Positions 16,205 through 24,616 of a DNA stretch of 39,486 nt are shown here, in pieces. The notes below the pieces were generated by a model. That model saw nothing but the letters and a program-made list of their open reading frames with translations. It did no database searches and was not told the DNA's origin. Position 1 is the first letter of the stretch. Every line of letters starts with the position of its first letter. Source of the DNA: Bacteroidales bacterium (GTDB taxonomy: Bacteria > Bacteroidota > Bacteroidia > Bacteroidales > UBA932). A program made the translations under genes and the position numbers. The stretch spans positions 1-39,486 of the forward strand of contig JAFZWC010000083.1 in NCBI GenBank assembly GCA_017617475.1, read 5' to 3'.

Positions 16205-17878
16205 CTATAAGGTTTGACCTCCTATGAACTCACGCATGATGGAAGTGGGAGGGATGGCCGCAATCTCTGCGGGCTGGAGGGCCACTATATACTCCAGGAA
16301 CTTGAGCAGCCTTACGGCCTCGGCATACGCCGGGGACGAGGGCTGGATGCGGCGGAGCAGGGGCTCGGCATAATACCGCAGCATGGGCAGCTCGTACAGC
16401 AGGGCCGTATTGAACTGCGAGTCCGCGTTCTCCTGGAAAGGGAAAATGTATATCTCCTCCCCACGGCGTACGGACGGCCAGCGCAGGATGGTCTGCTCCG
16501 GCGAGATACCCCGCACGCGGTTGTCGCGCACCATGCGCCGCAGAAGGCGGTTGTCCGTGGTGGAAATGCAGCAGTTCTCGTCCAGCTTGAGGGAAGTAAG
16601 GGCCGATGCATAAATACGGTAAATTCGGCTCTGGTCCACGGAGGGAACCATATCGGGATCCATGGCGTGGATGCCTTCCATTACCAGGATGTCGTTCTCT
16701 TCCAGGTGCATCTTGTTCCCCTCGAAGAAAGGCCGGCCCTGTTTGAAGTCATAGCGGGGAAGTTCCACTTCGCCGCCGGCCAGGAGGGTATTGAGATGGT
16801 TGCCCAAAAGGTCCAGGTCCATGGCCTGGAGAGCCTCAAAGTCATAATTGCCGTCTTCGTCCTTGGGCGTACGTTCCCTTTCCACGAAGTAATTGTCCAG
16901 TTCTATCACCTTGGGGTTCATCCCCAGCACCTTCAGCTGCTGGGCCACCCGCAGGGACGAGGACGTCTTCCCGCTGGAGGAAGGACCGGCCAGGAAAACA
17001 ATCTTAACGCGGTCCCGGTCGGCATAAATCTTATCGGCCAGGTTGGCGTATGCCCTTTCCTGACGGGCCTCGCACAGGTTGATGAGCTCCACGGCGCCTC
17101 CACCCATGAGGCGCTGGTTCAGGGCGCCTACGCTTACTATGCCGGTGGTCTTGCACCAATGGCCGTATTCCTTAAGGGTGACGGTGAGCTTCTTCTGCTT
17201 CTGGCGCTGGATCACATGGGTGATATCTGCGCGCGAAGGATACTGCAGGCAGAAGCCGTGGTGGAAAGGCATCAGGTCAAAGACCTTGAGATACCCGGTG
17301 GACGGCACCAGCGGGCCGTAGAAATTGTCTGCTACGCCGTCCAGGTAATACACCGTACAGAAGTAGCGGCCCAGAGAACGCTGCACACCGGCTTTCAGGC
17401 GCTGGTTCTGCGCCTCGAAGATGGCTTCGGCCTCGGCCGACAGAAGCTTCTTGTGCGTAAAGGGCAGGTCCAGGGCCACCAGGCGGCGCATCTCCTCCCT
17501 CAGACGCAGGATGTCCTCGTCCGAGATGTGCTCTGCGCGGAACTTGCAATAGAAGCCGCTGGGCAGGGAATGGTTAATCTTGAATACCTTTTCCGGGAAC
17601 AGGTTGCGCGCCGCCCGCTGGGCCAGGAAGCTCAGGGAACGGAAAACGGTGCGCCGCCCGTCGGGATGGTTGTAGCCGATGAACTCCACCTGGTAAGGGT
17701 AGAACACCTCAAAATCCAGCGCCTTGAGTTTGTGGTCCACCAAAGCCGCCAAAACCGGGAACTGTTTCCCGGTCTTGGGGTCGGTCACAAACGGCGGGGC
17801 AACGGTGGACAGAGGGGCACCCGGCTCCATCTGGTACTCCCGGCCGTCATTTACACAAAAGATTGAAATCTTTTCCAT
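16205..17878 (-). CDS. Uridine-kinase-like protein with N-terminal ThrRS-type domains
   Basis: This 557-residue protein joins an N-terminal TGS-like segment (residues 1-60) and a region resembling the second additional domain of threonyl-tRNA synthetase (about 60-250) to a C-terminal P-loop kinase. The kinase has Walker A LAGPSSSGKTSSS near 285-300, VIELDNYFVERERTPKDE, a PRYDFKQGRP substrate loop and an LVMEGIHAMDP Walker B-like strand, all as in uridine kinase and phosphoribulokinase. Such multidomain nucleoside-kinase-like proteins are common in Bacteroidota and some Firmicutes; the role of the front domains is not established to my knowledge. Next to a nucleobase permease and a PRTase-like gene, pyrimidine salvage is the simplest guess. 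A REP-like repeat lies directly upstream of the start. Confidence 0.8.
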   Translation of the reverse strand: MEKISIFCVNDGREYQMEPGAPLSTVAPPFVTDPKTGKQFPVLAALVDHKLKALDFEVFYPYQVEFIGYNHPDGRRTVFRSLSFLAQRAARNLFPEKVFKINHSLPSGFYCKFRAEHISDEDILRLREEMRRLVALDLPFTHKKLLSAEAEAIFEAQNQRLKAGVQRSLGRYFCTVYYLDGVADNFYGPLVPSTGYLKVFDLMPFHHGFCLQYPSRADITHVIQRQKQKKLTVTLKEYGHWCKTTGIVSVGALNQRLMGGGAVELINLCEARQERAYANLADKIYADRDRVKIVFLAGPSSSGKTSSSLRVAQQLKVLGMNPKVIELDNYFVERERTPKDEDGNYDFEALQAMDLDLLGNHLNTLLAGGEVELPRYDFKQGRPFFEGNKMHLEENDILVMEGIHAMDPDMVPSVDQSRIYRIYASALTSLKLDENCCISTTDNRLLRRMVRDNRVRGISPEQTILRWPSVRRGEEIYIFPFQENADSQFNTALLYELPMLRYYAEPLLRRIQPSSPAYAEAVRLLKFLEYIVALQPAEIAAIPPTSIMREFIGGQTL

Positions 17879-17883
17879 TATAC

Positions 17884-17910
17884 AGATTCTTCGCTACGCT
17901 CAGAATGACA
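17884..17910. repeat. REP-like repeat copy
   Basis: On the minus strand it reads TGTCATTCTGAG, the small palindrome CGTAGCG, then AAGAATCT. It is the same repeat family as the two copies at 7835-7913. It lies between the GH97 stop and the start of the uridine-kinase-like gene, five bases before that ATG, so it forms that gene's immediate leader. Confidence 0.7.
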
Positions 17911-17913
17911 AAA

Positions 17914-20175
17914 CTACTTTTCTCTGAGAGAAAGGGCAAAACCGCCGGCGCGGGCCATCTTCACGGTAAGGGAATCGGCCGATGTCACCTCGCTGCGGGT
18001 GATGGTATACGCCTGGGGATTCGTTTCATAATCGGCGGTGGGGGCGTCGGCATACAGCGTGCTTTCATACACCACGCCGGGCTTCAGGAAGTCCAGTTTC
18101 ACCGTCACTTCCCGCGCATTCTCGTCCGTGATACCGCCCACATACCACACGTCGTGCGGAGTGGCCTTGGCCAGATCCTTGGCCGTAGCGTTCTCCGGCA
18201 GGGCATAGACGAACTTGGCGGCATTGGTCACCATATCCTTCTTTGCGTCGGGCAGCGTGGCCGTACTGCAGGCCGATGCATTGAGCGTGGAAAGCTTGGG
18301 ATGACGGGCCGTCACCATATAGGCGCCCGGCTCAGCCTCCAGATAGAGGCTCTTGTCCCAGTCCACGGCCACGTCCTTGATGAACTGGAAGGCGTCCATG
18401 AAGCGGGCATAGTTCTCCGGCAGGTCGGCCGCCATCTGCAGCGGGCTGTAGAAGGTTACGTACAAGCCCAGCTGGTTGCCGATGGTGTGGCGCATCTTGC
18501 CGGTTTCACCGGGAGCAGTGACGGACATATCCTGCTCGAAGATGCCGGGGGTATAGTCCATGGGGCCGCCCTGCAGGCGCGTAAAGGGCAGGATAGTAGT
18601 ATGGCCGGGGTTGATATCGGAACGGAATTCCGTACCCATGGCACTCTCGTTGCCAATCATGTTGGGCCAGGTGCGGCACAGACCGGTGGGGCGCACCGCC
18701 TCATGGGCATTCACCATGATGTGGTGCTTGGCCGCCTCGGTAATGGCATAATGGTAGTGATTGATGATGGGCTGGCTGTAATGATGTTCGCCGTAAGGGA
18801 TGATGTCACCCACATAACCGCTCTTCACGGCGTTGTAGCCGTACTGGTTCATGAGGTTGTATGCCTGTTCCATCCAACGTTCGTAATTGAGGGTGGAGGA
18901 AGAGGTCTCATGGTGCATGATCAGGCGGATGCCTTTGCTGTGAGCATAGGCGTTCAGGGCCGGCAGATCAAAGTCCGGATAAGGGGTGATGAAGTCGAAC
19001 ACGAAGTCCTTCTGGCAGCCGAACCAGTCTTCCCAGCCTTCGTTCCAACCCTCGATGAGAATGCCGTCAAAGCCGTTTTCGGCAGCAAAATCGATGTAAC
19101 GGCGCACGTTCTCGTTGTTGGCGCCATGGCGGCCGTGGGGCTTGGCTTTGGAATAATCCGTTACGCCCAGCTGCACGGAAGGATAGTCGTTGGTATAGGA
19201 CCAGTGCGTCTTGTTGGTAATCATCTCCCACCACACGCCCATGTACTTCACGGGATGGATCCAGGAAACGTCTTCCAGCACGCAGGGTTCGTTCAGGTTC
19301 AGGATAAGGCGGGAGGCCAGCACGTCCGTGGCCTTCTCACACACCATCACCGTGCGCCAGGGACTGTGGCAGGGGGCCTGAAGGCGGCCCTTTACGCCCT
19401 GGGCGTCCGGGGTAAGGAGGGTGGTGAAGGTAAAGGTCTTGTCGTCCAGCTCCAGGTTGGTGGTGGGGTAATCCAGCACCTCGGCCTCATGGATGTTGAT
19501 ATACAGGCCGTCGGCCGTCTTCATCTGCAGGGCCGTCTGTACCGACATGGGCGAAGCCACTGTCTGAGAGGCGTTGTAGGGCCTGGGGGTGGCGTTCTTG
19601 GCGCGGATTTCCGAAAGTTTCGATTCCGTATAATTGTATTCCTGCGTGTCGAAGTCGCCGGGAATCCACCAGGCGGTGTGGTCGCCGGTGAGGGCGAACT
19701 CCGTCAGTTCATCGGCCACCTTGAAATAGGTAAGCTTGTTCTCCAGCGGGAACTCGTAACGGAAGCCTAGGCCCTCGTCATATACCCGGAAGCGGATGTT
19801 CATATTGACGCCGTCTTCGCGGCCCAGGCACACCAGAAGCTCGTTGTAGTGGTTGCGGATCTGGGCTTCCTCGCCCCAGACGGGCTCCCAGGTCTCGTCA
19901 AAAGCCGACGTTTCGCTCCCTACCAGGGCAAAGCCCTTCTGCAGGTCGCGACCGTCCATGAGCTTGAAGCCCAGGCGGGAGGGCAGTATCACCGCCTGCC
20001 CCTTGAAGGAAAGCTCATACACCGGAATGCCTTCGGCAGTCAGACCGAAAGCCGCCTCCAGCTGTCCGTCGGGGCTTTGAATCTTACCTGCTTGCTCATA
20101 GTTTAATAGCGCGTTTCCGGAATTGCATCCCACCAGCATCACCGCCGCAAGAAGCGTGAAATATAACTTTCTCAT
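17914..20175 (-). CDS. GH97 alpha-glucosidase, SusB-like lipoprotein
   Basis: This 753-residue lipoprotein (signal peptide ending MLVGC, Cys17) hydrolyses alpha-glucosidic bonds in malto-oligosaccharides. An N-terminal beta-sandwich precedes a TIM barrel containing GILIEGWNEGWEDWFG near 370, MNAHEAVRPTG near 488 and GNESAMGTEF near 507; these glutamates correspond to the calcium and catalytic glutamates of the inverting, SusB-type branch rather than the retaining branch with an aspartate nucleophile. No acidic surface-export signal follows the lipid-bearing cysteine (CNSGNALL), so a periplasmic location is likely. It is third in line after two GH13 genes and probably finishes their oligosaccharide products to glucose. 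Confidence 0.92.
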   Translation of the reverse strand: MRKLYFTLLAAVMLVGCNSGNALLNYEQAGKIQSPDGQLEAAFGLTAEGIPVYELSFKGQAVILPSRLGFKLMDGRDLQKGFALVGSETSAFDETWEPVWGEEAQIRNHYNELLVCLGREDGVNMNIRFRVYDEGLGFRYEFPLENKLTYFKVADELTEFALTGDHTAWWIPGDFDTQEYNYTESKLSEIRAKNATPRPYNASQTVASPMSVQTALQMKTADGLYINIHEAEVLDYPTTNLELDDKTFTFTTLLTPDAQGVKGRLQAPCHSPWRTVMVCEKATDVLASRLILNLNEPCVLEDVSWIHPVKYMGVWWEMITNKTHWSYTNDYPSVQLGVTDYSKAKPHGRHGANNENVRRYIDFAAENGFDGILIEGWNEGWEDWFGCQKDFVFDFITPYPDFDLPALNAYAHSKGIRLIMHHETSSSTLNYERWMEQAYNLMNQYGYNAVKSGYVGDIIPYGEHHYSQPIINHYHYAITEAAKHHIMVNAHEAVRPTGLCRTWPNMIGNESAMGTEFRSDINPGHTTILPFTRLQGGPMDYTPGIFEQDMSVTAPGETGKMRHTIGNQLGLYVTFYSPLQMAADLPENYARFMDAFQFIKDVAVDWDKSLYLEAEPGAYMVTARHPKLSTLNASACSTATLPDAKKDMVTNAAKFVYALPENATAKDLAKATPHDVWYVGGITDENAREVTVKLDFLKPGVVYESTLYADAPTADYETNPQAYTITRSEVTSADSLTVKMARAGGFALSLREK

Positions 20176-20198
20176 TGTAAGGCATTTACTAATATTCT

Positions 20199-20217
20199 CC
20201 TCTGTAAAACGCAGAGG
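20199..20217. other. Small hairpin between the GH13 and GH97 genes
   Basis: CCTCTG (20199-20204) pairs with CAGAGG (20212-20217) over a seven-base loop. A T-rich run follows on the plus strand only, so on the coding (minus) strand it is not a standard terminator. It lies in the leader of the GH97 gene. Confidence 0.35.
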
Positions 20218-20235
20218 TTGTTTTGCGTATTTTAT

Positions 20236-20248
20236 TGATTATTAATCA
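20236..20248. promoter_or_regulatory. 13-bp AT-rich palindrome upstream of GH97
   Basis: TGATTATTAATCA is a perfect palindrome around a central T, in the 81-base gap between the GH13 stop and the GH97 start. It could be an operator for the starch-use genes, but an AT-rich palindrome of this size may be chance. Confidence 0.25.
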
Positions 20249-20256
20249 TTTACATT

Positions 20257-22251
20257 TCACGGTCTGGAAAACTCCACAATGAGTGCACTCTTGGGAAGCA
20301 CGGAAACGCCATCCTGAAGCGTTACCTTTTCGCCGGTTATCACGTCGGTGCCGGTGACGGGGCCCTGCACGAACTCGCGGTAGTGGTTCCAGTCCAGCGT
20401 ACGCGGTTCCTCGTTATTATTCACATACACGAATACGGCGTCGCTGTCCGTATAGCGGAAGAAGGAATAGCTGTTGTCCGTGATGTTGCGGGCGCCTTCG
20501 TTCTTGCGGGACAGGAAGTGGAGGGTCTTGCCTTCCTGCACGGCCTTGCAGCCTTTCCTCCAGCGGAAGAGGGCACGGGTGTAGTCGTGCAGCTCGGCGG
20601 CCGTGGAGTACATGGCAGGAGCCGTGGCACGGCCCTGGGCCGTGAACAGATCGGCCGAATCGCCGGCCCAGCCGCCCGGGAAGTCAATGCGCTTGGCACC
20701 GTCGTGAGACGGCACATCCTTGCGCTCCAGGAACATCATCTCGTCTCCGTAGTACAGCTGCGGAATACCGCGGATGGTGGCCAGCAGGGCCAGTGCCAGC
20801 TTCATCTTCCGGGGATCTTCCTTGAGGATGTCACCGGTACGGGCGTGGTCGTGGTTGGCGAAGAACGTCATCATGTGGCTAAGGTCGGTGTACACGAAGT
20901 CCTGGGCCAGTACGCTGTACACGCGGGTCATGCCTTCGTCCCAGTTCACCTGGTCTTCGCACAGGGCGCTTATGATGGCGTGCTCCAGCGGGAAGTCCAT
21001 GATGGACGGCAGGTTGGAGTTGAACCCGTTCTTGTTGGGGTTGTCCTTCTGCCAGAAAGCCACCTGCGGGATGTTGAAGTCCCAGCATTCACCCACAATG
21101 TTCATGTTGGGATACTCGTCCGTCACGGCCTTGCACCACCGGCTCATGGGACCGGGTTCGTTGTACGGGTAAGTATCTACCCGCAGTCCGTCCAGGCCGG
21201 AATACTCCACCCACCACACGGCCCACTGCTGGAAATACTTGAGCACATAGGGATTGTCCAGGTTCATGTCCGGCATGGAAGGGACGAACCAGCCGCTCTC
21301 CTGCCTCTCCAGGTCACGCACGGATGCATGAGGGTCCATGTACACGGAGAACAGGGCGTTCATCTGCATGTACGGCTCATTCACATGATACCAGTCCTTG
21401 AACGGGGCTTCCTCCATCCACCAGTGGCTGGTGCCGCAGTGGTTGGTCACTATGTCCATGATCACCTTGATTCCCCTCTTGTGGCATTCCTCCACATAGG
21501 TGCGGAACAGCGCATTGTCACCGAAGCGGGGGTCAATATGGTAGTAGTCGGAGCAGGCATAACCGTGGTAGCTCTCGTGGGGCTGGTTGTCCAGCAGCAG
21601 CGGAGTGCACCAGATGGCCGTAGCGCCCAGGTCGGCAATATAGTCCAGGTGGTCGATGATGCCCTGGAGGTCTCCTCCGTGACGGGCCACGGCGTCCTTG
21701 CGGTCCACGGCGTCCGGCAGTTCAGGAACCTGCCACTGCACCAGGGAACCGTCGGCATAGGGCGCCACTATGGTGCTGTAACTCTTGTCGTTGGTGTCGT
21801 CAGAGCTGGCAAAGCGGTCCGGCATGATCAGGTAAATCATATCGGCCGTGGTGAAGCTTTCCCGGTTGGCGCTGCCGTTCTCCCGCGCCTGAATCAGGTA
21901 GGGATACTTGAAGCTCTTTCCGTCTTTGGAGAAGATGAAATAGTACGTACCGGGCTGCGCCTGGGCCTCAACGTTCACATCCACAAACACGAAATTGGGG
22001 CTGTCGGTCTTGTGGACGCCCTTGACGGAGAGTCCCTTGCCGGAGACGGTTACGTCAAAGGTGGCGATATCAGGACCCTGGACCAGCAGCTGGAGGTCCG
22101 TCTTCATGCCCACCCACCAGCTCAGGGGTTCTACGCGGGCAATCTCATGGTTGGTGGCATCGGCAATGGATGCGGGATCCGGGGCGGCCGATCCGCCACC
22201 ACAGGCGGTGAGGGCCATAGAAACGGTAAGCGCCAAAACAGTTCTTTTCAT
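20257..22251 (-). CDS. GH13 alpha-amylase family lipoprotein, SusA/neopullulanase-like
   Basis: This 664-residue lipoprotein (signal MALTAC) has an N-terminal beta-sandwich (about 30-130) before the barrel, as in cyclomaltodextrinase and neopullulanase. Barrel motifs are IMDIVTNHCG (region I), GLDGLRVDTYP with the nucleophile aspartate near 355, NIVGECWD with the acid glutamate near 388 and FFANHDHAR near 463. It should cut alpha-1,4 bonds in maltodextrins or pullulan in the periplasm, like SusA of Bacteroides thetaiotaomicron. The mature N-terminus CGGGSAAPD lacks an acidic surface-export signal. It lies three bases after the stop of the other GH13 gene. Confidence 0.9.
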   Translation of the reverse strand: MKRTVLALTVSMALTACGGGSAAPDPASIADATNHEIARVEPLSWWVGMKTDLQLLVQGPDIATFDVTVSGKGLSVKGVHKTDSPNFVFVDVNVEAQAQPGTYYFIFSKDGKSFKYPYLIQARENGSANRESFTTADMIYLIMPDRFASSDDTNDKSYSTIVAPYADGSLVQWQVPELPDAVDRKDAVARHGGDLQGIIDHLDYIADLGATAIWCTPLLLDNQPHESYHGYACSDYYHIDPRFGDNALFRTYVEECHKRGIKVIMDIVTNHCGTSHWWMEEAPFKDWYHVNEPYMQMNALFSVYMDPHASVRDLERQESGWFVPSMPDMNLDNPYVLKYFQQWAVWWVEYSGLDGLRVDTYPYNEPGPMSRWCKAVTDEYPNMNIVGECWDFNIPQVAFWQKDNPNKNGFNSNLPSIMDFPLEHAIISALCEDQVNWDEGMTRVYSVLAQDFVYTDLSHMMTFFANHDHARTGDILKEDPRKMKLALALLATIRGIPQLYYGDEMMFLERKDVPSHDGAKRIDFPGGWAGDSADLFTAQGRATAPAMYSTAAELHDYTRALFRWRKGCKAVQEGKTLHFLSRKNEGARNITDNSYSFFRYTDSDAVFVYVNNNEEPRTLDWNHYREFVQGPVTGTDVITGEKVTLQDGVSVLPKSALIVEFSRP

Positions 22252-22254
22252 TGC

Positions 22255-23664
22255 TTAACGGGTTAAAACTATAAACTCGCCGGGAGCCAGCGTAATGTCG
22301 GTGGGGCATTTGACCACCTCGCCGGTGAAGGCATTCTTATAATCTTCTTTCAGGTTCAGAGTCATGGTAACGGGAGCCGATTCCAGGTTCTTGAACGGCT
22401 GGGCCGCCACGTCTCCCTGGGGACGGTTATCGTTGGCCTCGGCCTGTACCTCCTGGGCTTCCTGCGCCACGGGTTCGCCGAAGCTGGCAATCACAATGAC
22501 CTTGTTGCCCTTGAGCTCGCGGGAGAAGGCCACCCAGCCTTCCGGAGCCTCCCACCAGACCATTTCTCCGCCTCTTTCACCGGCGGCCAGGGCGGGATTG
22601 TTGTGCTTCAGTTCCACCAGCTTCTTCCAGAAAGCGGTATACTCGTTGGGAGCCCAGTTGGTGATGGGATCCTTCTCAAAGAAGGCCAGCCGGCGGGAAA
22701 GGCCGATTTCCTGGCCCGTGTAGATGAGCGGCTGGGAACCCGGCAGGGTGAAGCAGAGCACCGCACAGGCGTTGGCGGCAGCGCCTTCACGCTCGAACTC
22801 GGTGCCGGCCCAGGAATTCTCGTCGTGGTTGGAGGTAAAGGTGAGGCGGAAAGCTTCCTTGGGGAAACGGGCGGCATCACGGGCCACATAGTCCTTGAGA
22901 TCCTGCACCGTCTTGCTGCCCTGGGCCAGGCTGTTCAGCAGGTGATGCAGCTCCCAGGCGTAGTTGGCGTCGAAGGTAGTGCGGGAATCGGCCAGGTTGT
23001 CACGCTCGGCCTCGGCCAGGAAGTAAGCCTCCGGATAATCCTTGTTCATCTTGGGCAGGATGCCGTACCAGAACTCGGCCGGGACCTCGCCTGCGGCGTC
23101 GCAGCGGAAGCCATCCACGCCCTTTTCCAGCCAGAAGCGCATGGCGTCGTCCTGGGCCCACCAGACCTCCTGGTTCTCGTAATTGAGGCTGCGGGTATCC
23201 GTCCAGTCATATTCCCAGATGGCGTTGCCATCGGCATCCCTTTCATAGAATTCGGCAGGTTTTTCCGTCATCCACACGTGGTCCGGGGCCGTCTGGTTGG
23301 CCACCCAGTCCAGGATGACCTTGAAGCCCAGGCGATGCGCCACGGCCAGCAGATGCTCGAAATCCTCCATGGTGCCGAACTCCGGATTAACGGATTTGTA
23401 ATCCGAAATGGCATAATAGGAACCCAGGGTACCCTTGCGCTCCACGTTGCCAATCTCATACATGGGCATGAGCCAGAGAACATCCACGCCCAGGTCTTTC
23501 AGGCGGGGCAGCTGGCCCTCAACGCCCTTGAAAGTGCCTTCCGGCGAGAACTGGCGCACGTTCACTTCATATACTACGGAATTGTAAGTCCATTCCGGAT
23601 GGTAAGGCTGGGAGCAGGATGCCAGAGCGGCCACTGCCAACAGAGCAAGAAGAATTCTTTTCAT
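22255..23664 (-). CDS. GH13 alpha-amylase family lipoprotein
   Basis: This protein of about 469 residues is a compact GH13 enzyme without an N-terminal extra domain. The lipobox is ALASC. Motifs are ILDWVANQTAPDH (region I), GVDGFRCDAAGEVP with the nucleophile near 185, YFLAEAER with the acid glutamate near 215 and FTSNHDENSW near 279. Region I has NQ where most have NH. The C-terminal beta domain carries an odd glutamate/alanine-rich insertion (EPVAQEAQEVQAEAND). I place the start at MKRILLALLAV; an ATG four codons upstream (23676) is possible. It is the first gene of the three-gene alpha-glucan cluster, with its own promoter. Confidence 0.88.
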   Translation of the reverse strand: MKRILLALLAVAALASCSQPYHPEWTYNSVVYEVNVRQFSPEGTFKGVEGQLPRLKDLGVDVLWLMPMYEIGNVERKGTLGSYYAISDYKSVNPEFGTMEDFEHLLAVAHRLGFKVILDWVANQTAPDHVWMTEKPAEFYERDADGNAIWEYDWTDTRSLNYENQEVWWAQDDAMRFWLEKGVDGFRCDAAGEVPAEFWYGILPKMNKDYPEAYFLAEAERDNLADSRTTFDANYAWELHHLLNSLAQGSKTVQDLKDYVARDAARFPKEAFRLTFTSNHDENSWAGTEFEREGAAANACAVLCFTLPGSQPLIYTGQEIGLSRRLAFFEKDPITNWAPNEYTAFWKKLVELKHNNPALAAGERGGEMVWWEAPEGWVAFSRELKGNKVIVIASFGEPVAQEAQEVQAEANDNRPQGDVAAQPFKNLESAPVTMTLNLKEDYKNAFTGEVVKCPTDITLAPGEFIVLTR

Positions 23665-23692
23665 ATGGTTGGTCATTAGTTCGTTAAGTACA

Positions 23693-23724
23693 CAATGTTA
23701 CAAAAAATCCCGCGTATTTGCAAC
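23693..23724 (-). promoter_or_regulatory. Promoter of the alpha-glucan cluster, overlapping a terminator
   Basis: On the minus strand GTTG (23724-23721), a 20-base spacer and TAACATTG (23700-23693) approximate the TTTG/TAnnTTTG promoter, each with one mismatch. The -33 element and spacer lie within the terminator hairpin of the upstream RNA methyltransferase gene. Confidence 0.5.
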
Positions 23725-23730
23725 GCAGGA
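23702..23730 (-). terminator. Rho-independent terminator of lysS-RNA methyltransferase
   Basis: On the minus strand TCCTGCGT pairs with ACGCGGGA (eight pairs, one G-T) around a seven-base loop, followed by TTTTTTG. It lies 22 bases past the methyltransferase stop. Confidence 0.7.
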
Positions 23731-23752
23731 CACCATTTTCCGGACCAGCAGT

Positions 23753-24616
23753 CTATTGCCGCTGACGAACGGCTTCGAAAAGCAGGATAGCGGCGCTCAC
23801 GGACACGTTGAGACTGTCCAGCCGCCCCAGCATGGGAATGCGGATGTGGGCCGATGCCGCCTTGCGCCAGACGTCGGTAAGGCCGGTGGCCTCCGTGCCC
23901 ATCACCAGCGCCGTACCCCGGCGCATATCCACGTCGTAATACAGGGAAGAATCCTGCAGCTGCGCCGTCAGAATCTGGATTCCACGCGCCTGCAGAAAAG
24001 CTATAGTCTCTTCGGACGAAGCCGCCACCGTTGGCACCGTAAACACAGCGCCGATGGACGCCCGAATCAAGTTCGGATTGTACAGGTCCGTGAGCGGGTC
24101 GCAGAAGATGACGGCGTCAACACCAGCGGCATCGGCACTGCGCAGCACCGCCCCCAGATTTCCCGGCTTCTCCACACTCTCCAGCACCATCACCAGCGGA
24201 TTCTCCGGCAGCCGTAAGTCCTCCAGCTTCAGGCTCTTATACTCCACCTCCGCAATAATCCCCTCCGTACTCTCCCTGTACGCCACCTTGCGGTAGAGAG
24301 CCTCCGGAATTTCTATGACATTAACGTCAGATTCTGCGGGAAATAGGTTTTTCGTAATTTCAGAGCCGGAGAAACTGTTGTTTCCGGAGGCTAAAAAGAG
24401 GGCCGATGCCTCCGGAAACAACAGTTCCTCCGGCCAAAGATTCTTACAAATAAAAAGGGTTTTAACGCTAAACCCTGCCTCGAGGCAATGCTCCAACTCG
24501 CGTCGGCCTTCCACCACAAAAAGCCCTTGCTCCCGCCTTGCCTTGGATTTCTCCTGCAACAGCAGCAGATTCTTGATCTTCGGATTCTGGGCCGATGTGA
24601 TGGTTTCCGTATGCAT
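23753..24616 (-). CDS. SpoU/TrmH-family RNA methyltransferase with an in-frame palindromic insert
   Basis: This 287-residue SAM-dependent enzyme 2'-O-methylates a ribose in tRNA or rRNA. The N-terminal substrate-binding domain (VVEGRRELEHCLEAG) is followed by the knotted SpoU domain: LESVEKPGNLGAVLRSADAAGVDAV, ASIGAVFTVP, VMGTEATGL and LDSLNVSVSAAILLFE. The target nucleotide is unknown. Residues about 61-84 of the N-terminal domain are encoded by a near-perfect 27-base inverted repeat (24365-24434), described separately, which appears to be an insertion that keeps the frame. The start overlaps the lysS stop by one base (TGATG), so it is coupled to lysS. Confidence 0.9.
   Translation of the reverse strand: MHTETITSAQNPKIKNLLLLQEKSKARREQGLFVVEGRRELEHCLEAGFSVKTLFICKNLWPEELLFPEASALFLASGNNSFSGSEITKNLFPAESDVNVIEIPEALYRKVAYRESTEGIIAEVEYKSLKLEDLRLPENPLVMVLESVEKPGNLGAVLRSADAAGVDAVIFCDPLTDLYNPNLIRASIGAVFTVPTVAASSEETIAFLQARGIQILTAQLQDSSLYYDVDMRRGTALVMGTEATGLTDVWRKAASAHIRIPMLGRLDSLNVSVSAAILLFEAVRQRQ
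24365..24434. repeat. In-frame stem-loop element inside the RNA methyltransferase gene
   Basis: Arms 24365-24391 and 24408-24434 pair over 27 bases with one mismatch; the inner 19 pairs are perfect. The 16-base loop reads ATCGGCCCTCTTTTTA on the minus (coding) strand, flanked by GC on both sides. Nearly the same loop sits in the cysS hairpin at 34699-34768, with unrelated arms. The coding-strand reading gives E-A-S-A-L-F-L-A-S through the loop. Neither arm resembles a terminator, and the structure lies wholly in coding sequence. Confidence 0.8.

Noticed and set aside
16591..16612. GGAAGTAAGGGCCGATGC in the uridine-kinase-like gene as a third copy of the hairpin element
   Set aside because: It shares the 9-mer, but there are no flanking inverted arms and the protein segment looks native to the family.
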